Shown: one piece after another, positions 25,901 through 39,328 of the stretch
Layout of the letters: each line of letters starts with the position of its first letter
Numbering within the stretch: position 1 is the first letter of the stretch
Notes under the pieces: model-generated
Database searches by the model: none
Seen by the model: only the letters and a program-made list of their open reading frames with translations
What the model was told of the DNA's origin: nothing
Assembly (NCBI GenBank): GCA_019914995.1
Contig: CM034131.1
Coordinates: 7,720,501-7,784,500 of the forward strand
Direction of reading: 5' to 3'
Length of the DNA stretch: 64,000 bases
Source of the DNA: Acanthochlamys bracteata
Taxonomy: Eukaryota; Streptophyta; Magnoliopsida; Pandanales; Velloziaceae
Position numbers and translations under genes: made by a program

Positions 25901-27425
25901 TTGAAGATGATATTTTTGTTAGTCCTGAGTAAGTACTTAATTCTTACTTTCCTGAATTTCAGACTCTCCGTTCTTCTGTTGGTAGCAAGAATTAATACTT
26001 CTGTACTGACAATCTTGCAAATAGAGCACCTAGCATTTTTATTACTTTTACTGGCATTTGCTTTTTATTTTGAAGTAATCTCTGGTTTTCACATTGTGTT
26101 ATAGTATGAAAGTCAAGCTTACTTATGCATCTATATACTTGGCAATCAGAGGCCTATAATCTTTTAACTCAAAAATGAGCTTGAGAGCAGTCAGACCCGA
26201 TTTTTGGTGGTTCTGTTTCTGTAACTAGCAAGTTGAAGTGGTTATAAGCAGCCTGAATCTACAAGATAATCCTGGAAAGGAGCTGCTAAGTCCGTGAATT
26301 TCACATCCCATTAGAGATATTAATTCTCATTTGTAAACTTTTCATTTGATCATGGAGCATTCGACCAATATTACTCCCCCATCCTTCTATTATGTTTTCA
26401 TGGTAAACAACATTTAAAAAGTAGTCACTTGCTTATGGAATTAGTATTGTACCTTTTTTCAGTTCAATAAAGTTCAATATATTATCTCCACAACAAAGTT
26501 CATTACTTTAGGCTTAAAGGTATCCCTCTTCTGATTATAATCACTTTCTTTGCCACATTTGGCAGGGACAAAGTTGTTATAGTGGAAGGAAATTACCTGT
26601 TTCTGGAAGAAGGGGCATGGCAAGAAATTTCTAACATATTTGATGAGAAATGGTGATTTCTCAGAATAAGTATACATAAAATTTTCATCATCTAAGAGTT
26701 ACATTTCTTTGACATCATTCTTTTTTCTGTTTTGAAGGTTTCTTGACATTGATATTGATACTGCCATGAGACGTGTTCTAAAGCGCCATATATCTACGGG
26801 TATTTTTGTGCCAAATTTTAGATACGTGTTTCATTTTTTAGAAATAATATGAACACTTACATTTCTCTAATTATTATATTGTCAGGCAAGAAGCCAGATC
26901 TTGCACAATGGAGAGTAAGTTTATCCCCAATTTATTATTCTTTTAGTGGAAGTCCATCAAATCATCTCCTGTTGGTGCCTATCGATTAAGCTTGTTAAAG
27001 GTTTCTTAAATGGTTATTCGAGGAAAAAGTATAATGAACTAATGGTTGATGGAAATACTGTAAAGTTTCTATTAAAAGTTCTTGAATCATTGGTAATGTG
27101 CATGCATGAGGTATATGTAAGGATTGTAGTCCCTGCAGCAAATATTTGCTACATTTTACTGCTAAGGGTCATTTCTCTAGGTATGAGGACTTATATTGGT
27201 CAGGCTTTCACTGTAAAAATCATATGTTTTTCTTTAGGCCGAACTGGTTCTCAAAATATAAGATGTTTTCCTTGTTCTTCCACATCTGCCACAACCTTCA
27301 CATATCTCTTATATGGTTTGGTTTGATTTATTTAGGTGGACTACAATGACCGGCCTAATGCAGAGCTCATTTTGAGAACAAAGAAAAATGCTGATCTTAT
27401 TATAAGGTCAGTAGATAGTCAGTAG
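22955..27425 (+). CDS. P-loop NTPase, uridine kinase-like (At1g03030 type)
   Basis: Member of the phosphoribulokinase/uridine kinase-like P-loop family; the plant protein's substrate is not firmly established. Twelve coding exons: 22955-23021, 23515-23627, 23699-23742, 23916-23993, 25161-25353, 25467-25497, 25571-25629, 25855-25928, 26566-26652, 26738-26799, 26886-26914, 27336-27425; 308 aa. Walker A is GPPGAGKST at 108-116. Further blocks are LPMDGFHLYRSQLDAMEDP, EAHARRGAPWTF, PSFDHGIGDPVEDDIFVS, VVIVEGNYLFLEEG, the lid-like RRVLKRHISTGKKPD and YNDRPNAELI. The first 60 or so residues are Ser/Arg-rich and may be an organelle transit peptide. The exon 4-5 junction works only with a GC donor (AA|GCAAGT), giving NIKYLVGLAG. 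Exon 12 reads through a possible GT to a nearby stop, IIRSVDSQ, fitting the family's end. Confidence 0.88.
23926..24157 (+). repeat. 152-bp tandem duplication covering kinase exon 4
   Basis: The exon 4 stretch starting gaggtatatgatgctctag at 23926 recurs at 24078, together with the following intron start and part of a GT-rich run. The second copy carries several substitutions and reads EEVYDALVEHLL. It keeps a GCAAGT donor, but the acceptor AG directly before the exon is lost (only a shifted attgag remains), so it is probably not spliced in. Confidence 0.85.
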
Positions 27426-29744
27426 CTCTCTTCAAAAGCACATGGAGGCTAATTAGAAGTTCTATTGTGAAGAGATCTACCTTAACTAATGATTGGTATC
27501 ACATGCAGAAACTTCGACATATGCTGCTTTTGTCTTTTGAGTGTTTCTTGCTACTCTTTGGTCATTTCTGATTGTTGGAATAAGTCAGATACTCTTTCAC
27601 TTTTTATCGTCAAGCATGATTGTTTGCATTCAACTGATTGTAGTCTGGCAGTATGTATGGTATAGTATGTTAGTCGAAATGGTGACTGCAGTATGTATAG
27701 TATGTGGTGTCAGCATCTTGGTTCAATATGAATGAGGTGCAAATCAACAAAGGCATAGGCCAAATGTTATTTATGTTTTCCAAAATCATCTCAAAATTGT
27801 CCATGACAGATCCTATTGCTCTCATGCAAGCCATTCTCAATTCACTTGCTTAATCTGAGCAAAGGTCAACCAATGGGGCAACAACTTTGAGGATGTGCAG
27901 AAGAAGGCGTCACTTCGAGTTGTTGGAGACCCATGTTTAGTCCTGGGCATTCAATAAAAACAAAAGTGCTAGGACCATATGTCCAGTATTAATCTTTTTT
28001 TTTTTTTTGTGTGCTTGGAATATTATAAGGGAGTTGACATATGACATGAATCCCAGCAATAGTGATGCATTTATCCAAATCTATTTAGCTAGCCGATGGT
28101 CAGCAGGTCCACTAATATCTAGAAACTGCTCGTCCAATGTCAACAAGCGATAGGAGGTCATGAGCATCGTAGGAAGCTTCAAAAAATGGTTTTCATAATT
28201 AATACAACTTCAAATCGTAGTACGCATGCCTTGTTATTTACGAAGAATGTTCACTTCCTACTTTCTATTGATTAGTTCAAGAGTTGTGCTACACATTAGT
28301 TTGAGCAATCAGAGCATTAGTAATCCTGAGAGCTGTAGCACTTTGGAATCCGGTTAGTGAACTTTTTTTGTTTGTGATGGTATTTGTTTTTTTTATTTTT
28401 AAATTCTTTGTAATCTACTGATCTGTGATAGTTGTGATTGACCTGTCAACATATTTGCAACTGAATTTTCATGGGTTAGTTTTGCAAGGTTTGGGCTATT
28501 AGCTTGCGGTGGTTCTGCGCTATTAGCCTTGGCCCATTAAACTTGTATGATATGGTGTCTCTAAATTACGGTACATCCTTGTGTTGCTATTTGGTTAAGC
28601 TTTTCAGAAATACAGTTTTTTTTATTTTTCAGTTTATATTTTTAATTAACTTTTTATAAGTATTTAAAATTTATTTAAAATTTAGAAAGTATAGAGAATT
28701 TTATATAATAAATTTTTTTTATTGTAACTTTTATGATTTTTTTGGTAAAAAATGTATCAGAATAGATAACAAAAATTTTGTTCTAAACAAATTTTATTTT
28801 AAAATCACTCTCAAAAGCCATTACGGGTGGATGAGGGCTTGAACAAGCCTTCCAACTTTCGAACTTGTTACTCTTGTATTCTTAGCTTGAGTTGAAGCTT
28901 TATCTCAAATAACTAGATTCTCAATACCTCAATGAATTAGCAAGTCAATCACGAACTACGAAGCCCATTTTGTTATCAGTTGCAAAAGACTGAACAACTT
29001 TGAGTCCGATTCAAGACTAGTTTATAATGGGATGAAGCAGGCCGGTTGGTTATTGGCTCTTCATGTTGTCACCGTACTTTTCATTTCCATAGAAACCACT
29101 TGTAATGTTTCAAGTGAAAATAAAAGCAGCAATCTTCATGTAAGCAAGACTACTACTTGATGAGCCTGCTTGTTGTTCATTTTAGAACGATATTGTTCTA
29201 ATTATATCAGATGCCCATCTCCATGCACATGCTCTGTTCCCTCTCCCCAGCACAAAGAAAAACATTGGAAAAGAAATTGCAAAGAATCTCATAATTATAT
29301 AGACACTTGCAATTGCTACAGATATCCGAACATATAAAACTCCCACCTCCATATCATACGTACGTACATACACATTAATTGAACATAACAACCAACACAT
29401 GGACACATGGACCAGCAGATCATCATTGATTCATATATTAAAACACAACATTTATAATTGACAGCAAGCACCAAAGCAGAAGTAGCTAGAAGTAGCAAGT
29501 TTATTGCTTCTTGTCCACAAGCAAAATAATAACGAAGGTCGTAATATAGTATCGAATCCCATATTTCTGTTATATAATGCTAGACACAGGGTTGAACATG
29601 CACAATTATACATGTAAGGTAGAAACATTACAGACAGCAGGGCACATGCCCATGCTCTGCCAGATCCATCTTGTACGCCTCCTTTGTCGGCGGGATTGAC
29701 AATGGTTCATGATTGAGCTTGGGCTTCCTCGCTGTTGCTTCACT
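27426..29744. other. Intergenic spacer between kinase gene and Aux/IAA gene
   Basis: Kinase 3' flank, then about 2 kb with only short unsupported ORFs, containing one AT-rich MITE-like repeat near 28585-28825. The last 200 or so bases are the likely 3' UTR of the leftward Aux/IAA gene. Confidence 0.5.
28585..28825. repeat. AT-rich MITE-like repeat (dispersed family copy)
   Basis: Carries the core tttataagtatttaaaattt followed by tttaaaatttagaaagtatagag, closely similar to the other copies. The ends (tatttggttaagc and tctcaaaagccatta) are approximate and no target duplication is clear. Confidence 0.4.
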
Positions 29745-32700
29745 TCAGCTTCTATTCTTGCACTTCTCCATGGCTCTGGGTGCTGTAATTAAGAAAATAT
29801 TGGATAAGCTTTTTAATACTTCATTCATATTAGTCAACCAGCACAATCACTTCCAGCTGATAACTAGTGATAACATGGAGCTAGCGACTGAAGAGTCCTT
29901 CGAGGATTAATGCATTCGAAGTCCTCCAATGATCACTTGATCCAAAGTTCAAAATAAAGTACAGGCAGTAAGTGCAGCAAAAGGACTGCTTGTTTAGTCC
30001 TTAAGTTAAAGTTAATTAACTGGTGCCCAGGTTAGCAATCCCAATACTTGGACTTAATTAGCTCTAGAATGATGACTTGCTGAAATAGATAGGTTTTTTT
30101 GTTGGACTAGATGGCTTAACAAATTCAACTTTTTGTGGGGAATCACTAATAGGTAATGAAATTATTAAGAAGGGTTGAATAGGATTCAAAAATGGTGATG
30201 AAATTCCATACCAAGTCCAATAGCTTCAGATCCTTTCATTATCCTCAGACGCTTGCAAGATTCAACAAACATCCTGCATTAGATTAATAACAATTACGAC
30301 ATTACACGCCACTCACGTATTGCACACAGAACGAACGGCTCTTTATGATTGCAACTTTGAAGCTAAGACTTACTTCCATGGGACATCTCCTACAAGCATC
30401 CAGTCACCATCCTTGTCTTCATAGGTGGGTACATACTCGGAGCCATCGAGCAGATCCATGAGCTTGCTCTCATTCATGAAGTCCTTCCCGTTGATCCCTT
30501 CAGTGTTGCCTTAATTTGAAAATAATTAAAGAAATGGAAAATATGACAAATGAACTGTAAGGACATCAAAAGCAGGCTTTCTCAAACTATAACAAAGTAG
30601 TTTCACTATGCAGATATTTCCACTGGAAAAAATGTAAATCTTTAATAAATGACCCTGATAAATTTTAACAATCAACAAGACAGTAGCATTTTTCAGTAGG
30701 TTACCTTTCGCTAAATAATTACTTCCTATGATATACAAAGAAGTCAACTGGCAATTGCTAGTCTAGTCGTTGTCAAACAGGAACATATACATATCTACCA
30801 CTTGAATCAGGAAGATGATACCAATGTGACCAAGGAATCAAAGCTTTTGGAGAATAAATATCTGAGCAGTTGCCAAGTTCATCATAGACATAGGATTGAG
30901 GTGGCATCACAGTAGTATATCATACGTATGGTTGGGGAGAGGGTAGAGCTGTGGGCTCAAGAACAGGCCATCCCACCGCATATATGGGGAGCAGCCACCA
31001 TGTTCTGTGCCACCCACATGCCATGGCCCCAGTGCTAGGCTCTCCTCTTACATTCTCCACCTCTCAATGCCCTTCTGAGTCATACCAGTTTGATCCAGAC
31101 ACTCATTCATTGAAACTCATTCACTGTACTGTTACTACTCAAAACTCTTCCCACTATGGACCATAGTAATTGTAATTACCAAGAGGGTGTTAAATTCAGT
31201 AGGTGCCTCCAAAACCACAATCACCTTGCATCAAATTTCTGGCAACTAGAGCCAATTTCTCATACCGAGATTCAGATACCAATTGCGAAAATTCAGTTGG
31301 CATGTATCTTAAGTTCAATACCTTTCTTTGATTTGTTTGTTAGTCTAGTGAGTGACCACCAACAACCAGGGGTTCATGTTTAAGCATGCATTAGGTACAT
31401 AGTAAACATAATATGCTAATAAACCTATTCTAATGAAGTTACAAGCTACCACAGGGCTTACCAACGGTGAAGGAGCTGAACATTTTCTCTAGAGCAGTAG
31501 AAAGCTCCTGGTAGCTTCTGTACAGCTTGAGGTCAACCTTGCGGAGGTAGGGAGCACCATCCATGCTGACCTTCACAAAGGCAGCTGCTGAGGGGCTGTT
31601 GCTGGACTTTTCAGCTTCCTGCTTTGCCTTCTCAGCATGGACAGACATCATGTTCTTCCGGTAAGACCGCACTGGTGGCCAGCCAACGACCTGAGCCCTG
31701 ATACAAATAATTACTCATTAGAACCAATAAGTGATTCATTAAGAACCAGTAATGTTATTCATACTGCTTAAGTTCACGCTCGCTGATACTATTGGAAAGT
31801 ACCAGCTCTTGTAATTGTATGACCAGCTGCTTAATTATATAGTAGCGGCAATAACTTATTTATGCCATTCCATTAACAGGTGTTTGAAGAATATAACCAT
31901 TTTGGTTCAGAAATATTAATTTGGGTTCTAACTCTTATTCACTGATCTTGGATGCATATAGCAAAGTACGAGCTTCCAAAAAATAATGATTGTCAAATTA
32001 GAACATATAATTTGGGATATATGGTTGTGATTGCATATAGTGATACCCAAAGTGCTCTGGTTGATCTCTACTTCTTAATTCTTATTAGAAGAAATGTGCA
32101 GCATGTGTTCCTTTGAATCCAACAACTTCAGAAATGTGCCAGGCATCTCTCAGGCTTTTGTTTTCCTTTTAAGCCACCATAATTTTTAACTTTACTTTTG
32201 CTACAATTTTTGCTTTCAAGAATTGGTTTAATGCCTTATAAGAAAGCTTATTTGAAGTAATTTTCCTAGACAGAAGTAGGAACAGAAATCGGTATGGTAC
32301 TATATAATTATCTTCTCCAACTAATCACCTGACAGCTAAAAGTTGGCTTAAAGTTAAAGTTAAAGTTAACGGGAAGGTTCACTTCATCCATTAGAACTGC
32401 CCTTGAACTGACTCCATCTCCATTTCCCATCATACAATAGATTTCCAGAACAAATTTCCATTTCCAAAATCTCAAAATTCCTTAATTATCTCTAAATCAT
32501 CTAAAAATAAATAATGGAACTTAACAAAATTTCTCAAACTCGCTCAGACTGATCAAGGAAATACTGAAAATCTATGCTTGTTCTTCGACGATTAAAGTCA
32601 ACTTTCTCAAAGTTGAAGAAATCGTAAATCCAAACACACTGAACGACTGTTTTTCAGGAACTCAACAAACATGCTCAAACCATACAAATTACAAGTTATT

Positions 32701-33014
32701 TGACAAAAAAATACGTACTTTGGGGTCGGGGGCTTCGCAGGATCAGCAGCACAGTTGAGCAAGCTCTGCTTGCTAGGCGATCTGTTCACCTTATCAACCG
32801 CATTAGCAACACAAGCAAGTTCTGTTTTCTTACCAACCTCATTAGAATCAGCAGTCTTAAGCTTCAGCTTAAGATCAATCTCTTCAAACCCACGCTTTCC
32901 AGCACCCTTCGCAGTTTCACCGCCGTCAATACTTCCCGGCAACCCTAGCCTGAGCTCAGTCTCCTCCAGCCCAAGGCTAAACTCCTCCTTCCCCACCGCC
33001 GCGGACACCGACAT
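29745..33014 (-). CDS. Aux/IAA auxin-responsive repressor, IAA16/IAA14/IAA7-type
   Basis: Nuclear repressor that binds ARF factors and is degraded through TIR1/AFB when auxin is present. Five exons, minus strand: 33014-32719, 31697-31462, 30509-30374, 30273-30212, 29782-29745; 255 aa. Domain I has the EAR repressor motif TELRLGLPG (19-27). Domain II has the degron core VGWPPVR (103-109). The PB1 domain follows: [19 protein letters not shown] with its invariant Lys, then [20 protein letters not shown] with the acidic OPCA face, [20 protein letters not shown], and the basic end EKCKNRS (nuclear localisation). The five-exon layout, length and C-terminus fit the IAA7/14/16/17 clade. The start is the ATG opening [12 protein letters not shown]; the frame is open further upstream without resemblance. 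The gene is divergently paired with the IAA4-type gene. Confidence 0.95.
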
Positions 33015-33188
33015 TCTGATTGAACTGATTTCAAAACTCCACTTTTCTAAATTCCGATTCTCCCAAACCAAATGTTGAGATTGAAAGGAAACAAAATTTC
33101 AGAAGTGATTGTGAGGGAGAAGTGATTTTGGTGAGCAGAAGAGAAAAAGAAAGAACAGAAGCGGGAACGCGGGTAGGGGGCCGTGGGT

Positions 33189-33301
33189 TTATATATAAAC
33201 AGTCGATTAGTTATGACTTGGTGCCCATTGATATATCGACGCGTGGGAAAATAGAGCTGGATCTCCAGTGAGTTATGCCGAGATGATGATAGCTGACGTC
33301 A
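33189..33301 (-). promoter_or_regulatory. TATA box and TGACGTCA element of the minus-strand Aux/IAA gene
   Basis: A TATATATAA-type box at 33189-33199 lies about 180 bases upstream of the ATG. A perfect palindromic TGACGTCA (33294-33301), the core of as-1/TGA-factor and bZIP sites, lies about 100 bases further upstream. as-1-like elements are known to mediate auxin and salicylate responses; activity here is inferred. Confidence 0.45.
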
Positions 33302-36300
33302 TCGAATCTGATTGATTTCGGCGAGCTCGGTTGGGCTTGAAGACAGGGTGGGTTCAAATACAATTCAGTGCGTAGCTTCCAGCCCAGCGCTTCCTTAGCG
33401 GGCGCTATAATATATAGGCTTTTCCTGTAATTATGTGCAGTTTCCCTTTTTCATTTTAAGATTTATTTTAAATACATCAAATTATTTTTTTATTTAAATT
33501 TTAAATTTGATTATTTTATGTATTTTAATTCTTATTTTAAATTAATTTTTAATTCTAATTAAATTTTATTTTTATTTAAAAATTTAATTTTAAGTTTAAT
33601 TTTATTTAGTTTAAATATTATTTTAAAATTTACTTTATTAAATTTTATTTTTTATTATTTATAAAATTTAGTTACGTGTATTTAAATATTATGAATGCGA
33701 TATAATTAATATTTTTTTTCTGTGAATGCAAGGTATGGAGTCTTCTTCGTCACTATGCTGTTAAACTTAGATATGTATATATATAGATATTAATATAATC
33801 TTTTAATCACTCATTCACCGAAATTTACGGAAATGCTTAGAAATGTCAAGATATTGAAAAGAGCTATAGCTCTACCTGTATACCTACTCCACTAAATCAG
33901 TCAGTTTATAAAAATAGAAACTCTATTCTTTTCCGTAATAAGAAAGAACTACAGTAACTTATAAAAAAAAATAAAGAATAAAAGTTGTCGTGCGGCTTCA
34001 TTCGCGCAGTTGAAATTGGGCCACACTTGAATCACCCTGAACCCAATCAACCAGATAAAAAGATCCGATGCCGGCCAGCTATGTCTATGCGAACACCAAA
34101 AACCAAGAAACCGGACTCGATCTCAACGACACGAAATATTTGGGGCTCGAATTGGGTTGTGGGACCAGCTAAGTAGGAGATTGATTGCTTGGTTCAACAC
34201 TTCTCATGTGTCATGTGCGCAGGGAGCGGGTCCCACATTTAGAGAGAGCATGTGCGGATGATGCAGTGTCTGCCCGGTTCGCTTCAAACCCGCGACCATG
34301 TGCACCGGAGCCGGAACCGGAAAAACTTTTACACTATTTTGCAAACAACAACCTACTTTCCTCGTATATTAGATCAAACTCCCCTTATTTTAGTTTATCT
34401 CAATGCTGTTAGTAGAAACACTAGAAGAGAAACGGGCAAGGAAATTCATGTAAAATACAAAAGCGTTTAGGAGTTCTTGTAACACAATCCGAACATTTTA
34501 TTTCTGCTACTCAGAAATGAGAATATATAATAGATCGGGCCTCCCGACATTTAGAGACATTCGGATACATTAAATTTTAAGTTAAGACAGTCACAATTCA
34601 TTTTGTATTTTTCCGAAAATAAATGATAAAATTTTTAATGCTGATCGCTTGATTAAATAGTAGTCGTCGACCAATTGATCAAATGGCCCATATTAAGCGT
34701 GTGGAAGTTTTCGACAAATTTTGAGTATCTGTATTGTGATCCATATAGTCCATATATTATGTATCATAACTTTTTTTCTATGCAACTTCTGCTAATTCTT
34801 CAATAATGAATGCATTTTGATCAAGAGAACTATTTCTACATATATAAATCCACTGACAAATTAAGCTGATGAAGATCTTAATTTAACGGACTTTGTTTAC
34901 TGAGTTAATTAAATGTTAATTTATTTTATGATCAAAAGGATCTAGGGATGGTCCTTGAATTATTATGATCAAAATTGATCAACTAGTTATGCATGGCCGA
35001 TTCTAAATTATTTCTTTGAATTAACTTCATCTTATCTACGTAACAAACATTACAGTACATGCATCAATGCTTATGCTTCAATGCACCCAAGCATCCTTTA
35101 GGGAAATAAAAGAAAAAGAAAAGAACATCCTTCAATTGATGGAGACATTTGTAAGAGTTTGCATTGTAACATGCATATCTGCAGCTGTCCAGAATATAAT
35201 AATTTTAATTGACTAAAAAGCATTACAACAACTCACCAATTAATCAAAACAAGAGAAATAATAATAATAATCATTCTAAACCTTTTTTAATTTTTTTTTG
35301 TGCTTGCTTATGAGAAGTCGGTCCAATTACTTGTTAATGTAAGTTAAACTGACATTACAATTAAAAGAAATTTGAAGTTATACCTGACATCCATATATAT
35401 AGTTAGTGTGGAGTTAGTTAATCAGAAATCTTTTTAATTTTATTTTTTTGTTTATTCAAAGTTCTATTTTTGCAACTATAATATGATAAAGTTGGAATTG
35501 CATGATCATATATATTATAAGCAGTAAGAAGCATATATGATTGTGTTAAAATTAATTGCTTGTTATTTATCAAACATTTGGTATGCAATGCTGCCAAACT
35601 TCCCTGTTTTATCTTATAATTATCATAAATGAAAGAGTATTTACAACAATTTGTTCTAACAAATTAGCACTGCGAATCTAGTGCTCCTTATAAGGAAGTA
35701 ATACAGTTTTTCTAAGTTAAATCAACTTAATTAATCCCATAAATCGCCATGTAGAACTCTGAATCAACAGAACGGACCATTCGCACCAAAGATTATCAAT
35801 TCTAAGTAAAGCGTCAACAATAAGAGCTATTAATGAGATTATTATCTTCGTACAAATAGTGCTATAAAACTAGGAATGAGAATGAGTTGTTTGTTTGTCC
35901 AACTGCAAGTATGTATCATGGACGGAAAAAGAACGGAAGTTCATCTCGATGAGTTGCTTTCATTGTTAACATGTGAATGGTTTTGACTTAAATGGTAATG
36001 GGTTGACACTAAAAGGAACGGAAGATAAAATTTTCCATGTATGTTTAATGCAATTGTAGACAACATAATTGTTAGTAATTTTGTGGCTGAGATGTATGCA
36101 AAGTAGAAACAACTGAACAAGTGGGTGCTAATTACAAGTGGTTGACGCATGCAAGAAATGATCCTACAAAGATGAGAAGAAACAATGGGCATGGTCTTGG
36201 TATCCACTTTCCAAAAATTGCCATACAGCAAAGCATGAGATTGAGCTAACAAATGAAATTTTAATGGATTTTAGTTTGACTAGGACAAAACTTCGTCTTC

Positions 36301-38070
36301 CTGCAAACGAAGAAGAAGATAGCTAAGGCAAAACCATGGCCATACTCCATTACTATCGCACGTGGCCAAGGAGCCCGCAAGCTATGTGCTGTCGCACTAA
36401 TTAATCAATCAATCGATATGGATCTTCACAACAACGAACGATATCTATTTCACAAGTTTTCTGAAATTAATATTATATATCGAAACTTTTCACTAAATCC
36501 CAAACACATCACCCTTGTCTGTCGGTCGCAAATTTGGCACTTATTATCTCGTTTGTGTGATAAGCTTGCCTGACCATACGCGCACGGAGCACAATATTGT
36601 ATAAAAAAACCATTTTAATTATGTAGAATTTCACCATGTAACAGTGCTATAGCTGCTTTGCTATGACGGTGAGATTAATCATGTAGTACTCGTGCGGGCA
36701 GTCGGCATCCAATTCATGCATGGATGCAGCTGGTCCAGATCGAGAAATATTCATCCCATTAATGGATCATGGAAGGAAGCCATGGCTTGCTTGCTCTCTC
36801 ACTAGCTAGCTACCTATCTGGTGATCATGCATGGTTGTACTCACTGGCTCATGCTTGCAATTGCAAATATCCAAATTAACTAAAGGGGTAAACCAGAGCC
36901 AAGAGCACTCATGCACACTTCGATCGGTTGAAAAATTAAAGGTTGGGCAGGAGGTTATAATTAATTGTGGGTTGTCCTCTTGCATAGCTGATGATTATGA
37001 GCTGGATGTACGGGATGGGTTTTGTTTTCTACGTGCATGGAGGTCCCATATATATATGTAGTGTCTGTTTTTGTCTCCGGCAATGTTGGTGTCGCCGGCA
37101 GGCAATTACTTGATCGATCCTGCCAATTAAGTTAGTACGGCGGTGGAAAACTATATCAATCGATTTTGTTCGTCCGTTTACCTACGGACTAGCTTGTTCA
37201 ATTTCTGCCAGACTATGTATGCATAGATATCACCTAATTGATATAAGATCTCAAACTTAGCTAATTAAGACGACAAGTTAATCTCTTGTGTTTATGTTAA
37301 ACATGAATTTCTTTTTTTTTTTTTTTTAAAGGGAATATATCTTCCATGTAAAGCCTTAGGAGAATCTTTTTCATGGGATAGTAGAAAACATAATTTATAA
37401 AAATAAAAATAATTAAATAGTAATTCACAAATAGAAAACCACACACAAATTAATAAATGTCGAACAAGAATAAAAAACAAAATATAAGTTCGCTATTTTG
37501 TTACTCCATACAAAAAAGTGTGTATTTCTCACTGAATTTTGAGTTGAAATTTATATGTTATGTTTTAATTTTGCTCTAAATTTACCGAATGATCTATCTT
37601 ATATTAAAATTAATTTGATGAAGTTTAATTTTATTATGGTACACTTTAAACACCACGGTTTCCTAAAGAAGAAACGTGTACTCCGTTAAGAGAACAAGTC
37701 CATGTGCTCGACCCAATAATTAAAAGACGGCCCATTAATTTAATATATTACTCTAATCCGCTTACTAACATGGTTATGCCGGACCCTGCCAAAATTGGGC
37801 CAAATTCGAGTTACACGGTTCAACTTCACACGGGTTTACTTTTATCTCCTACGGGTTTGAGAGTGCGTCGCTTTTAACGTTCAAAAACTCTTCATTTTAT
37901 TTTTATATTTTTATTATTAATTTTAATAAAAAATAAAATTTATTATTAAATTAAATAAAAATATTTTGAATTTTAAAACATTTATAACATAAGCGGTATC
38001 GATCCCGGTTCGGAACCAAACCGGCATAAAACCGTGTTCCCTCTCTCACCGACCGCTTCATCTGTTTCTC
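33302..38070. other. Divergent intergenic region of the Aux/IAA pair
   Basis: About 5 kb with no supported gene. The part 33430-33720 is very AT-rich. Candidate auxin response elements are GAGACA at 34554-34559 and 35142-35147 and TGTCTC at 37072-37077. Short ORFs at 33985-34176, 34185-34470 and 36831-37061 have no recognisable domain. Regulatory sequence for both Aux/IAA genes is the likely content. Confidence 0.5.
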
Positions 38071-38127
38071 TGTCTCTAACCCACGGCCCTCGCCCATCTA
38101 AAAGCCATCTATCAGTCTACTATATAG
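38071..38127 (+). promoter_or_regulatory. AuxRE (TGTCTC) and TATA box of IAA4-type gene
   Basis: TGTCTC, the canonical ARF binding site, is at 38071-38076, 45 bases before a TATATAG box at 38121-38127. The ATG follows at 38277. This spacing suits a primary auxin-response promoter. Based on motif and position only. Confidence 0.6.
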
Positions 38128-38276
38128 TTCACCGCATTCTTTAATCAGTCTCTTCTAATCAACAACAACAAACAGCCCTCCAAAACCAATCTGTTCCTTC
38201 TTCTTGCTGCCTGAAGGAAAAAACTTCAATCGCCATCGCCGGTGGAGGTTGTCTTCTCAAGGAAAGAATTAAAACC

Positions 38277-39046
38277 ATGGAGAGTATATCTGGGTATGAG
38301 AATGATACGGAGAACTTGACAGCAACTGAGCTGAGACTTGGGTTGCCGGGAACGGAAGTCTTGTCACCGCCGCCTCAAGCTCAACACGGAAAAAAGAGAG
38401 CGCTGGTAGAGGAAAACAAGCAGCAGCGGTCTAGCAATGGATCTGAAGAAAATAACAAACCTCCGGCGAAGTAAGTTAATTATTCTTATGCTTCTTTGAG
38501 TTAGCTGATCTACTTAATTAGAGCAGCAGGAGTACTGACATTAATGGTTCAATTTTTCAGGGAAAGGATTGTTGGATGGCCGCCTGTTAGGAAGAATAGT
38601 TTCCAGGGTAGGAAGGTAGAAGTTGAGCAGGCAAATGGGCATTATGTAAAGGTTAGCATGGATGGAGCACCTTACTTGAGAAAGATAGATCTCAATGTTT
38701 ACAAGAGTTACAAGGAACTCAAAGGAGCACTAGAGAACATGTTCAAGTGCTTCTCTTCAGGTTCTGGAGTCTCAGGAATGCTAGGTCAAGATGGATTTGA
38801 ATATGCTATCACTTACGAAGATAAAGATGGAGATTGGATGCTTGTTGGAGATGTCCCATTTGAGTAAGCCCTCTTTATCCTTATAATCAATCTTGTATTT
38901 CATCAGATTGTATAGTTTTTACTTAATTTGAAAGAAATATGATAGGTTTCGTTATTTGTTATTGTTGTAGAATGTTCACAACTTCTTGTAAGAGATTGAG
39001 GATAATGAAAGGATCTGAAGCAAGAGGTTTGAGCGCATCTGCTTGA
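38277..39046 (+). CDS. Aux/IAA auxin-responsive repressor, IAA4/IAA3/IAA1-type
   Basis: Short Aux/IAA repressor acting in the nucleus with ARF and TOPLESS partners. Three exons, 38277-38470, 38561-38863 and 38971-39046, phases consistent; 190 aa. Domain I is [11 protein letters not shown] (17-27). A KKRA basic patch follows at about residue 40. Domain II is the degron VGWPPVR (69-75). The PB1 domain runs from [19 protein letters not shown] through [18 protein letters not shown] to [20 protein letters not shown], ending SASA. The short domain I-II spacing, EARGL in place of EAIGLAPRA and the three-exon layout point to the IAA1-4 clade. A canonical AuxRE and TATA box precede it. A MITE-like repeat lies in the 3' flank from about 39329. 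Confidence 0.95.
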
Positions 39047-39328
39047 TGTATGGAACTGATTTGGTTGAAGAAGGCATGAAGCAAGAATATCATGCAATTG
39101 AAAACCGCCAACATTTTTTGCTTGGATTCTTCAAGCTCATGGAGGTTTGTCAGTTGATGAAGAAGACGGCATGCGAGCTTCTCATATATTGGAACTCTCT
39201 CAGAGAGGAATCTACTGTAATTGTACAAACATTTGGGCAAGAAAAAGATGTAAAAAACCTTTTGTTGTGGTTTCCTGCTGGAGTTGTTTGATGCAGCAGG
39301 GTTTTGTTGCTGCTTCTGGTGCTTTTAG

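Noticed and set aside
27407-27425. Possible intron donor at AAG|GTCAGT in the last kinase exon
   Set aside because: Reading through gives IIRSVDSQ and a stop, which fits the end of the family; no suitable downstream exon was found.
33985-34470. Two or three plus-strand ORFs in the Aux/IAA spacer
   Set aside because: No family resemblance, no codon-usage bias visible and overlapping frames; treated as chance.
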